In this document: positions 8,706 to 16,670 of the stretch, piece after piece
How the letters are laid out: each line of letters begins with the position of its first letter
How positions within the stretch are numbered: the first letter of the stretch is position 1
Assembly: GCF_003072645.1 (NCBI RefSeq)
Contig: NZ_CP028897.1
Location: 1,935,658-1,999,657, forward strand
Reading direction: 5' to 3'
DNA from: Dongshaea marina
Lineage (GTDB): Bacteria > Pseudomonadota > Gammaproteobacteria > Enterobacterales > Aeromonadaceae
DNA length: 64,000 nucleotides
The notes under the pieces: generated by a model
Databases searched by the model: none
What the model was told of the DNA's origin: nothing
The model's input: only the letters and a program-made list of their open reading frames with translations
Translations under genes and position numbers: made by a program

Positions 8706-9089
8706 TTATGAATGCTCAACCACCGCCCGTTTTCGTTTCGGAGTGTGGCGAATGATGTGGATCACCTCCCGCACAAAGGCACATTGGCACTGGTTTTCGC
8801 AGCGAGCAAGCAGATCCTTATGCAGGCAGTAGCAAGGGCAGTCGGGGTCACCGGTCTTACGTTCCTGATAGATGGTATGGGGGTAGAGCGCCTTAAAGTC
8901 GCAAACCTCAATGGCGATGGTGGAGCCACATCCCTCCTGGCGGTGGGTAAACAGAAACAGTCCCTGCTCCAGATCTGTAAAATCGACCTTATAGCCCTCT
9001 AATTCAATACTTGGATCGGCTAAAAACTCTTCACGACAACGCCATCTCTCATGGCAGCAGGGACATTGTTTAAAATGGGATGATGCCAT
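8706..9089 (-). CDS. Cysteine-rich putative metal-binding protein, paralogue of 20534-20905
   Basis: The 127-residue soluble protein has about a dozen cysteines in conserved spacing. They lie in an N-terminal CPCCHERW, then GLFLFTHRQEGCGSTIAIEV, then CPCYCLHKD and CENQCQCAFVREV. The Cys pairs suggest zinc or iron-sulfur binding. Similar unnamed proteins, from memory, occur in sensory-rich bacteria such as deltaproteobacteria. It lies 18 bases downstream of a histidine kinase on the same strand, so it is probably the last gene of that signalling operon. Function unknown. Confidence 0.6.
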   Translation of the reverse strand: MASSHFKQCPCCHERWRCREEFLADPSIELEGYKVDFTDLEQGLFLFTHRQEGCGSTIAIEVCDFKALYPHTIYQERKTGDPDCPCYCLHKDLLARCENQCQCAFVREVIHIIRHTPKRKRAVVEHS

Positions 9090-9107
9090 TGATATCTGCT
9101 CCTTGAG

Positions 9108-10979
9108 CTAGCTTGCTCTGCTTTGTTGTTGCTCACTGACAGGGAGCCATACGCTAAAGACACTCCCCGTACCCAGGGTACTTTCTACCCCAATCTTTCC
9201 ACCGTGCTCTTCCACGATTCCATGGCTGATCGATAGTCCGAGTCCGGTTCCCTTGCCTATGGGCTTGGTGGTAAAGAAGGGGGTGAAAAGCCGTGCCAGG
9301 GTTTCGTTGCTCATCCCCTGGCCTGTATCTTCAATCTCGACCACCACAAAGTCTCCATCCCGGCGGCTACGTACGAATATATCTCCCTTACCATCTATCG
9401 CCTGAGCGGCATTGACCAGCAGGTTTAAAAAGACCTGTTTAAGTTTACCCTGGCAGCCGTTGACCGGTGGCAGCTCGAGGAGCTCTTTATGGATCTGGCA
9501 ATGATATTTGAGCTCATTCCAAACCATTCGCAGGGTTGACTCTAATAACTGGTTAATATCGACCCGAAATACTTCGGACTTATCACTGCGTGAGAAGCTG
9601 CGAAGGCCCTCAATGATCTCTTGGACTCGCTCAACCCCTTCTAAGGATTCTGTCATCAGGGGCTTGAGATCTTGCAGTACAAAGGCCATATCCTGATCAT
9701 CGAGATCCTGCATCATCTTGGGTAACTGTTGAGGCAGATCCGCCTCATGCTGATGCTGGTAACAGAAATTAACCAGTTTGAGAAACAGGTGATGGTACCC
9801 ATTGACGGTATTGAGGTTACTCTTGATAAAGCTCAGGGGGTTGTTGATCTCATGAGCAATACCGGCGGAGAGCACTCCGAGGCTCGCCATCTTTTCGGAC
9901 TGGAGCAGCTGATCCTGGCTTTGCTGATAATCACCGTTGAGTTTTTCCAGTGCCATGTTTTGCTCTTTGAGGGTGATCTCCCGTTGCTTGATGGCTCTGA
10001 CCATTCGATTGAAGCTATGCGCCAGCTGATAGATCTCAGTGACCTTGTAGTTTGTTTTGAGGCGCTTTCCTGAGCCACTCCCGGACTGGATCTGGATGAT
10101 GGCATTTTTCAGCAGCTCTATCGGCCGGCATATATAGCGGGTTGCGTAGTAGTGGGTGATAAAGGCAAATAGCAGGGTGAGTAACCAACCGGCGATGATG
10201 AGTCCTATCAGCAGATGGTTACGGGCGGAGTAGAGTTCGGTGGTATCCACCTCAAAGAAGAGATCCGCGCCATGGATATGCAGGCTATTGGATAACTTTG
10301 AGGGAGGTGTACTCTTGGCACCAAAGCTGTGGAGCAGTTTCTCCTTATGGAACAGACTAAGCTGCTGCACATTAAGCTCTGACATCTTGTCCAGCACCCG
10401 GGTAAAGAAATAAAGAGGCATCTCAATCACCAGGGCTCCCAGGATCTGCTGGCTGTGCTTAACCGGAACCGCAAGGATCCACCCATAGCCTTTCTCAAGC
10501 ATGACGAGATCGATGAGCTGGCGCTTCTCTCCTCTGAGCAGCTTTGCGAGCTTGGGATCAGACAGGTAGACTGGGTGGGGGTTATTGCTGTACAGAAGTT
10601 TCCCGCTGGTATCAAGCAGGCTAAAAACATGCTGTTTGCCATGAAACTCAAGCTCGCTCAGGATCTGAACCGTGGTGTTCAGCTCCTGAGCCGGATTCAT
10701 AAGCCCCTGGGTCACCAAAGAGAGCCCGGCAAAGTTTTGGAGCATGCTGATCCTGTCATGAAAGAACAGATCCATGTTGCGTAGAATATCGCTGCGGGCA
10801 TGATGGATAGAGTCCTGTTTTAGCCTGGATATCCCCGAGTTGACCTGAAAGATGGTGAGTAGCAAAAAAATAAGGCCCAAAAGACTCATGCTCAGAACGA
10901 TTAGCCGGCTCATCAGGCTGACGATACTGATCCTATGCGTTGTTCTGCGGGAGCCGGTTTTTGGGTAGCGTACTCTCAT
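9108..10979 (-). CDS. Membrane sensor histidine kinase (Cache-like sensor, HAMP, HisKA, HATPase)
   Basis: The 623-residue protein has a first membrane helix at about 20-43, a periplasmic sensor of about 210 residues that looks like a double Cache fold, and a second helix at about 252-275. HAMP and a coiled coil follow, then the H-box GIAHEINNPLSFIKSN and the ATP-binding N-box LNLLVNAAQAI, G1 DTGQGM and G2 GKGTGLGLSI. It has no receiver of its own. GGAG stands 7 bases before ATG 10979. It is preceded 52 bases upstream by a helix-turn-helix response regulator on the same strand, its likely partner. The ligand is unknown. Confidence 0.88.
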   Translation of the reverse strand: MRVRYPKTGSRRTTHRISIVSLMSRLIVLSMSLLGLIFLLLTIFQVNSGISRLKQDSIHHARSDILRNMDLFFHDRISMLQNFAGLSLVTQGLMNPAQELNTTVQILSELEFHGKQHVFSLLDTSGKLLYSNNPHPVYLSDPKLAKLLRGEKRQLIDLVMLEKGYGWILAVPVKHSQQILGALVIEMPLYFFTRVLDKMSELNVQQLSLFHKEKLLHSFGAKSTPPSKLSNSLHIHGADLFFEVDTTELYSARNHLLIGLIIAGWLLTLLFAFITHYYATRYICRPIELLKNAIIQIQSGSGSGKRLKTNYKVTEIYQLAHSFNRMVRAIKQREITLKEQNMALEKLNGDYQQSQDQLLQSEKMASLGVLSAGIAHEINNPLSFIKSNLNTVNGYHHLFLKLVNFCYQHQHEADLPQQLPKMMQDLDDQDMAFVLQDLKPLMTESLEGVERVQEIIEGLRSFSRSDKSEVFRVDINQLLESTLRMVWNELKYHCQIHKELLELPPVNGCQGKLKQVFLNLLVNAAQAIDGKGDIFVRSRRDGDFVVVEIEDTGQGMSNETLARLFTPFFTTKPIGKGTGLGLSISHGIVEEHGGKIGVESTLGTGSVFSVWLPVSEQQQSRAS

Positions 10980-11031
10980 CCAGTGACTCCGGTCCCGGCT
11001 CGCTGGGGGTGAGTGAGAGCCCGCTTCATCC

Positions 11032-11607
11032 TCATGTCTCCTTCATCCCTTCACCGAGTAGTTGAGTGATCTGCTCAAGCAGCTCGTCGCTTTCAAAGGG
11101 TTTGGCTATAATCGCGTCTGCACCATGCTCCAGAGCCTGCTGGAGCTTCTCCTCAGCGAGTGCCGAGATCACCAGGATCCGGATATGCTCTGAAACGCTG
11201 CGGATCTGCTTAAGGACAGCAAACCCATCCATATCCGGCATCCCCAGATCCAGGGTGACCAGCTGGGGTTTGAATTCGCCTAAGGCAACCCCGGCGCTGA
11301 ATCCATCGTTGACTTCGCGACACTCGAACTTGTGTCGATGCAACAGTCGGCCGATGGCGTGGGTGACCTCTGGCTCATCATCGACGATCAGTACCCTGGG
11401 ACGTAACAGGGGCTGAAGCTCCTGAGGCAGCGGCATATTGTGTTGTTGGATAAACTCGATAAAGGCATCCAGGGGGATCCGGTTATTGCCGCGTCCCGGC
11501 AGTTTGTAAGCTCGCAGATATCCCTTGTCTATCCAGCGGATGACAGTTCTCAGGTTGACCTGACAATACTGAGCAACCTCTCCTGTGGTCAGCACCTTTT
11601 GCTCCAT
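11032..11607 (-). CDS. Response regulator with N-terminal excisionase/MerR-like DNA-binding domain
   Basis: The 191-residue protein begins with a small winged helix of the excisionase/BldC type (about 1-55: TTGEVAQYCQVNLRTVIRWI, with RIPLDAFIEFI). It ends with a receiver domain (about 70-190) that has DDE near the start, phospho-Asp in LVTLDLGMPD and the conserved Lys in IIAKPF. A DNA-binding domain ahead of the receiver is the reverse of the usual order. Start 11607 is preceded by AAGGCGGGA; a longer start at 11688 would add 27 residues with no family likeness. It is divergent from the HD-GYP regulator and heads the operon with the kinase. Confidence 0.82.
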   Translation of the reverse strand: MEQKVLTTGEVAQYCQVNLRTVIRWIDKGYLRAYKLPGRGNNRIPLDAFIEFIQQHNMPLPQELQPLLRPRVLIVDDEPEVTHAIGRLLHRHKFECREVNDGFSAGVALGEFKPQLVTLDLGMPDMDGFAVLKQIRSVSEHIRILVISALAEEKLQQALEHGADAIIAKPFESDELLEQITQLLGEGMKET

Positions 11608-11733
11608 TGCATCCCGCCTTTGGGCTATGGCTCTGTTACAAGGTATAGCCAGCCAAATGCTTTTAGACAAATGTGACACTTGCGTCATCTTGTACTAGTT
11701 GTTGTAGATAGATGAATCGCTATGGAGTCCGTC

Positions 11734-13059
11734 ATGGCATCTTGTGCTGAACAGAAAACAGATTACTCATCCTTTGCGATCCTGCTGGTGGATGATGAAT
11801 CTTTTGTATTACGCTCCTTGCAGCGGTTGATGCGAAGCCTGGGATGCCGGGTGCATATTGCGGAGTCTGCGGCCGATGGGTTGCGCGTATTGGAGCAGGA
11901 GACTATCCACCTCATCATCAGTGATATGCGCATGCCCAATATGTCGGGTGCCGAGCTGCTCGCTGAGGTGGCACAAAAGTGGCCGGATACCGAGCGGATC
12001 ATTTTGACAGGATATGCGGATCTCGACTCTGCCATCGCTTCGATCAATGAGGGGCAGATCCAACGCTATGTTCGCAAGCCCTGGGATGATCGGGAGCTGC
12101 TTGGGATCGTGCGTGAATCTCTGGATCTGGTTGCCAAGCGTACCCGGGATAAGCTTCACCGGGTCAAGGCGAGGGAGCAAAACTACAACCTTAAGATGAT
12201 GAATGACTCCCTCAAGCAAAAAATTGTGGTCAGTAGCTCAAAACTTGAGTCCTATGAACAGAACCTGCAGCGCGCCAATAAGGAGCTTAAGAGCAGTTAT
12301 CGCTCAACGATCCAGCTATTTAGCTCCCTCATTCACCACAGGATCACCAACAAAGTCGACAATCAACAGATCCTCGCCGAGATTGTGCTGCACATGGCAC
12401 ATCAGCTGGAGTTCAGCGAGGCCGATTGCCGCTCGCTCAACTATGCCTTCATGTTGCGGGATATCGGAAAGATCACCTTTAGAGATGAACTCCTTGAAAC
12501 CTCTTACTGCAAGCTGGATGTTGAAAAACGCAGTGCCTTTCAGCAGCACCCGGTCAATAGCTTTGAGGCCTTGACCACGATCAAACCCCTGAAAGACGCG
12601 GCGCAGTGGGTGTTACAGCACAAGGAATACCTGGATGGAACGGGTTACCCATCTGGCCTTAAAGCGGAGCAGATCCATCCTGCGGCGCAGCTGCTAACCA
12701 TAGTGAATGACTATGATGAGCTTCAATCCGGGCGCTACTACGCCGAGGATTACAGCTCGGAAAATGCGTTGGCGTTTTTGCAAAAGCGGGCCGGGAGCAA
12801 GTATAACGCCCGCTATCTGGAGTTGTTCTCCAAGGTGCTGGATGAGTTTTTCCAGCAGGGGCTGATGTCCCAGGATTGCACGGTTCGCTCGGGTCAGCTC
12901 GGCAGTGGTAATCGCCTGAGCCGGGATCTTTTGAACAAGAATAATGAGCGGGTCCTGGCCAAGGGAACTGTCTTGACCAACGCCATGATCCTGCATCTTC
13001 GACAGATTGAGAAAAACCAGGGACAGCCACTGGATATCTATGTGGAGCGAAACCAATGA
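11734..13059 (+). CDS. Response regulator with degenerate HD-GYP output domain
   Basis: The 441-residue protein has a receiver domain at about 14-125 (phospho-Asp in LIISDMRMPN, Lys in VRKPWDD), a coiled-coil linker and an HD-GYP-like domain at about 190-380. The HD-GYP motifs are changed. The catalytic HD pair reads RD in LRDIGK, and HHE reads HKE in HKEYLDGTGYP; the GYP itself is kept. The missing metal-binding His makes full c-di-GMP phosphodiesterase activity unlikely, so the domain may bind or signal instead. ATG 11734 has GGAG 6 bases upstream; an ATG four codons earlier has no such site. It overlaps the next gene by ATGA. Confidence 0.82.
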   Translation: MASCAEQKTDYSSFAILLVDDESFVLRSLQRLMRSLGCRVHIAESAADGLRVLEQETIHLIISDMRMPNMSGAELLAEVAQKWPDTERIILTGYADLDSAIASINEGQIQRYVRKPWDDRELLGIVRESLDLVAKRTRDKLHRVKAREQNYNLKMMNDSLKQKIVVSSSKLESYEQNLQRANKELKSSYRSTIQLFSSLIHHRITNKVDNQQILAEIVLHMAHQLEFSEADCRSLNYAFMLRDIGKITFRDELLETSYCKLDVEKRSAFQQHPVNSFEALTTIKPLKDAAQWVLQHKEYLDGTGYPSGLKAEQIHPAAQLLTIVNDYDELQSGRYYAEDYSSENALAFLQKRAGSKYNARYLELFSKVLDEFFQQGLMSQDCTVRSGQLGSGNRLSRDLLNKNNERVLAKGTVLTNAMILHLRQIEKNQGQPLDIYVERNQ

Positions 13060-13709
13060 GCCTGAGAGTTCTGATTATTGATGATGAGACGGCAATTCTC
13101 TCCTCGCTGCAACGCACGCTGCGACCCTTGCAGGTCGTGGTCACCGCCTGCAGTGATCCCGTTGAAGCCCTGGTGTTGTGTCAGCGGGAGTCGTTTGATC
13201 TGGTGATCAGTGATCAGAGGATGCCAAACCTGACAGGAATCGAGTTGCTGCGTAAAGTCCAGCAGCTTCAGCCCCAGTGCAGCCGGATGATCTTAAGTGG
13301 CTACACAGATTTTGATTGTGTTGTGGGGGCTTTTAACGATGGTGTGATTGAAAAATTTATCGGTAAACCCTGGGATGACACCGAGCTTAAGCAACTGGTG
13401 ACCCACAGAATCGAACGCTTGGAGTCAACCCCAAGTGAGCCCGTGGTGGTACAGGAGCGGATCACAGACGAACTCCAGGTCTGTGATGAGATAGCCGAGC
13501 CTGCGGCGGGACATCCAGCCCTGAGTTTACGGGCGCGAGAGCAGATCAAGCGCTACCGCTTCGTCAGTTTCCGCCACTACTACCGCACCAAGTCTTTGTG
13601 CCGGATCGATTGGGAGATCCCAACCTGGCTATGGTCGAGTCTGTTTTGGGACAGTCACTCGCCCTGGGAGGATTGGCGAGATGTTGGCAGAGGCGGTAGG
13701 GGAGAGTAA
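13056..13709 (+). CDS. Receiver-domain protein with unrecognised C-terminus
   Basis: The 217-residue protein has a full receiver domain at about 1-120 (IIDDE, phospho-Asp in LVISDQRMPN, Lys in IGKPWDD). It resembles the receiver of the preceding gene, so the two may have arisen by duplication. The remaining 95 residues match nothing I recognise, and the last 50 are rich in Trp and Arg, which is unusual. A frame change near the end cannot be ruled out. It is translationally coupled to the HD-GYP gene through ATGA. Confidence 0.72.
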   Translation: MSLRVLIIDDETAILSSLQRTLRPLQVVVTACSDPVEALVLCQRESFDLVISDQRMPNLTGIELLRKVQQLQPQCSRMILSGYTDFDCVVGAFNDGVIEKFIGKPWDDTELKQLVTHRIERLESTPSEPVVVQERITDELQVCDEIAEPAAGHPALSLRAREQIKRYRFVSFRHYYRTKSLCRIDWEIPTWLWSSLFWDSHSPWEDWRDVGRGGRGE

Positions 13710-13779
13710 CGACCCAATTGAGATCACAAAGTAGCGCTTCTCTGGCTCAGTTTTCAGGAGGCAAGGATAGGAGTTAGGC

Positions 13780-14778
13780 ATGAGCAAGGGATGGCGAGTG
13801 GCTTCCATTGTCCTGTTAACGGCACTGTTGGTGGTTGGGAGTGGCTTTGGGATATACCTGATGACCCGGCCGGCACAGGTAAAAATCCGGCTTGGCTTAG
13901 CCCTGCAGCCCGCATCCGCTCTGGTGATGATTGCACTCGAACGAGGCTTTTTTGAGAAACGGGGGCTGCAACCTGTGGTGAGCTCCTATCCCAGTGGTAA
14001 GCGAGCCCTGCGCGAGGGGTTATTGACCGGACAAGCGGATGTGGTGACCACAGCGGATGTTCCTTTTGTGGCCGCCGTGCTGGAGCAATTTCCCCTGGTT
14101 GCGGTGGGCTCCATTTACTACGCCTATAACATGAACCGAATTGTTGCTCGCCGGGATCTTGGGGTGAATCAAGTCGCCGATCTTCGGGGGAAGCGGGTCG
14201 GCACTCAAAAATACTCGGCCGTGCACTACTTCTGGCACCTGTTCCAGCAGCAGCACCAGCTCCAAGCCGAAGAGCAACAGACCCGTTTCTATCGGGCCGA
14301 ACAGCTGGTGAATAAGTTACAGGCGGGTGATATTGATGCCTTCTCAATGCGTGAACCCTATGTCTCCGAGGCGATACGAAGGATGCCCGACAGAATCCGG
14401 GTGTTCTCCTCGCCGGGAACCTACCTGCAGTCTGAACTGGTGGTCGTCAAGCGTTCCTACTCCCGTGACTCTCCCGAGATCATGCAGCGCCTGATGGAGG
14501 CTTTGATGGATGCTGAGCGTTACAGTAAGCGGCATCCGGAAAAGGCCAGTGAGATCGTTGCCAGAGCGCTTGGGATCTCCGGAGCGAACCCCATGTTTCT
14601 TAATCCCGAGGTGCGTTTTGAGGTCGAGTTTAGCCAGCGTCTGCTGGAGTCTTTATCGGCCCAGGCGCTCTGGATGAGAGGAGGTGACTCAAAGGGGAAT
14701 GGTGTGTATCTGATGGATGCGATTGATGTATCTCATTTATCACTGCTGGACAGTGAAAAAGTCTCGATTATCTGGTAG
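13780..14778 (+). CDS. Membrane-anchored NMT1/SsuA-like solute-binding protein, probable sensor input
   Basis: The 332-residue protein has an uncleaved-looking N-terminal membrane helix (about 7-30, no lipobox), then a periplasmic binding protein of the NMT1/SsuA/TauA type (LALQPASALVMIALERGFFE, LLTGQADVVTTADVPFVAAV, LRGKRVGTQ). Such proteins normally feed ABC importers, but no permease or ATPase is near. A histidine kinase follows after 17 bases, so I infer a role in presenting a ligand to that kinase. Alternatives are a transporter part encoded elsewhere. Confidence 0.75.
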   Translation: MSKGWRVASIVLLTALLVVGSGFGIYLMTRPAQVKIRLGLALQPASALVMIALERGFFEKRGLQPVVSSYPSGKRALREGLLTGQADVVTTADVPFVAAVLEQFPLVAVGSIYYAYNMNRIVARRDLGVNQVADLRGKRVGTQKYSAVHYFWHLFQQQHQLQAEEQQTRFYRAEQLVNKLQAGDIDAFSMREPYVSEAIRRMPDRIRVFSSPGTYLQSELVVVKRSYSRDSPEIMQRLMEALMDAERYSKRHPEKASEIVARALGISGANPMFLNPEVRFEVEFSQRLLESLSAQALWMRGGDSKGNGVYLMDAIDVSHLSLLDSEKVSIIW

Positions 14779-14795
14779 CCGGAGGGATCAGGACC

Positions 14796-16226
14796 ATGAA
14801 ACAAGTCACTCTCAGCACTTTTGCAAAGTATGGAGCAGTGTCTTTTGTGGTATCTGTGGTGGTGTTTAACCTTCTGTTCGTTTTTATCTATACCCGGGAG
14901 GTGCAGCACAGTGAGATCCAAAAAAACTATCAGATGATCCAAAAAGACTTCAGGTTGCTGTTCAGGATCACTCATGAGTTGCATCACCTGAATAACAGGC
15001 GCGCCTATCTTCAGATGGAAAAACTGATGAAGAGAATTAATCGGGGCCTGAGGACGCTGGATTATTATGAATTCTCTGAATATGAAAAGCGGGCGATGAA
15101 GAGCCGACTGCAACGGATGGAGGTTTCGCTGACGGAGCTTGAGTTCTGGGTTGGAAAAGAGAGGCTCTCCTCGGCTCAGGAGAAAAAGCGAGAGCTGCAG
15201 ATCTCTTTTATTTCGGGGCTTCAGGAGAGCTGTGATGCCCTGCTGATGACGGTCGTTCAGCGCAATGACATGAGCTGGAAGAAAACCCTGCTGCTCAATT
15301 ATGGCTCCCTGATCCTTCTCATCCTGATCTTCTGCATCTGTGGTCTAATTGGTTTTATCTTTTTATACCGGCGGGTGATTATCCCCCTGACCCGGCTCCG
15401 CGGCGCCCTGATCGCCCTGGGAGAGGGACGGTTTGATATCCCGCTCACCTATGCCCGTGATGATGAGATCGGGGCACTGATGAGTAGCTACAACAAGATG
15501 CGGCTGCAGTTAAAGGCGAGTACCGAGCAGCTTCGGGAGGCAAATGCGGAGATGGAGTCCTTTTCTTACTCGGTTTCTCATGATCTGCGGGCACCGCTTC
15601 GCTCTTTAGATGGCTTTAGTCAGGCGGTACTCGAAGATTATGGGGAATCACTCGATGAGGTTGGCCGGGATTACCTGGAGCGGATCCGCAATGCGGCGAA
15701 AAAGATGGGGAGTCTCATCGATGACATCCTGATGTTATCCAGGGTGGGACGGCGCGAAATGAGCTGGCGTGAAAATATCGATCTGCAAACCTTGCTCCAG
15801 GGAATTTGGAGTGAGCTAACCAACGAGAGGCTGGGGCCCGAGGTGCAGTTTTCTGTGGAGCCCTGTAATTGCTTGTGTGGTGATCCCGGGCTGATACGGG
15901 TCCTGTTTCAGAACCTGCTGGGAAATGCGCTGAAGTTTACCAGCAAGGTGGAGTCCCCTCGTGTGGAGGTAATCTGCTCTGAGGAGGGGGTGATCTGTAT
16001 CCAGGATAATGGTGCCGGATTCGACACCGGCCGGATTGATAAACTCTTTACACCATTCCAGCGTCTGCATGGCAGTCACGAGTTTGTCGGAAGCGGGATC
16101 GGGCTTGCGATCTGTAAGCGGATCGTAAACCGTCACCAGGGAGAGATCTGGGCTGAGAGTGAAGAGGGCCAGGGGGCTCGTTTTTATCTGAGACTGGAGG
16201 GAAAGAGCAATGGACAAGGAAGCTAG
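14796..16226 (+). CDS. Sensor histidine kinase (HAMP, HisKA, HATPase)
   Basis: The 476-residue protein has membrane helices at about 12-32 and 168-192, enclosing a helical periplasmic part of about 135 residues without an obvious ligand-binding fold. HAMP comes next, then the H-box SYSVSHDLRAPLRSLDGFSQ and an ATP-binding domain (LLGNALKFT, DNGAGFD, GSGIGLAICKRI). The H-box is of the phytochrome-kinase type. The binding protein just upstream may supply the missing sensor. It overlaps the next response regulator gene by 17 bases, and the pairing of this kinase type with a small CheY/Rcp1-like regulator is common. Confidence 0.88.
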   Translation: MKQVTLSTFAKYGAVSFVVSVVVFNLLFVFIYTREVQHSEIQKNYQMIQKDFRLLFRITHELHHLNNRRAYLQMEKLMKRINRGLRTLDYYEFSEYEKRAMKSRLQRMEVSLTELEFWVGKERLSSAQEKKRELQISFISGLQESCDALLMTVVQRNDMSWKKTLLLNYGSLILLILIFCICGLIGFIFLYRRVIIPLTRLRGALIALGEGRFDIPLTYARDDEIGALMSSYNKMRLQLKASTEQLREANAEMESFSYSVSHDLRAPLRSLDGFSQAVLEDYGESLDEVGRDYLERIRNAAKKMGSLIDDILMLSRVGRREMSWRENIDLQTLLQGIWSELTNERLGPEVQFSVEPCNCLCGDPGLIRVLFQNLLGNALKFTSKVESPRVEVICSEEGVICIQDNGAGFDTGRIDKLFTPFQRLHGSHEFVGSGIGLAICKRIVNRHQGEIWAESEEGQGARFYLRLEGKSNGQGS

Positions 16227-16659
16227 ACATATTTTATTGGTTGAAGATAACCCGGATGATGTCCTGTTAACCCGGCGGGCCATCAAAAAAGCGAAACTAC
16301 TCAATGAGATGCGAGTTGTGACCGATGGTCAGCAGGCACTCGACTATCTGTTTTGCAAAAACGACTATTCCGAGCGCGATCCCTACGATCTCCCTGGGGT
16401 GGTCTTGCTTGATCTTAACCTGCCCAAGGTTGGGGGGCTTGAGGTGTTGGATCAGATCCGTAAGTCACCCCTGACCAAGCTGGTCCCTGTGTGTATTTTG
16501 ACCTCATCCAAAGAGGAGAGTGATCTGATCCAGGGCTATGAGAAGGGGTGTAATAGCTATGTACGCAAGCCGGTAGATTTCAACGAATTTCTGGATGCGG
16601 TCAAGCATATGGGAATGTACTGGATGGTACTCAATGAGTTGCCATCGGAAATTCGATAA
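16210..16659 (+). CDS. Rcp1/CheY-like single-domain response regulator
   Basis: The 149-residue protein is a receiver domain only (LLVEDNPDDVLLT, phospho-Asp in VVLLDLNLPK, Lys in VRKPVDF). The NPDD start and the insertion before the phospho-Asp (FCKNDYSERDPYDLPG) are typical of Rcp1-like regulators that serve phytochrome-type kinases. It is probably phosphorylated by the overlapping upstream kinase and relays to the c-di-GMP protein encoded 11 bases downstream. Confidence 0.9.
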   Translation: MDKEARHILLVEDNPDDVLLTRRAIKKAKLLNEMRVVTDGQQALDYLFCKNDYSERDPYDLPGVVLLDLNLPKVGGLEVLDQIRKSPLTKLVPVCILTSSKEESDLIQGYEKGCNSYVRKPVDFNEFLDAVKHMGMYWMVLNELPSEIR

Positions 16660-16670
16660 GGGGCATCACG

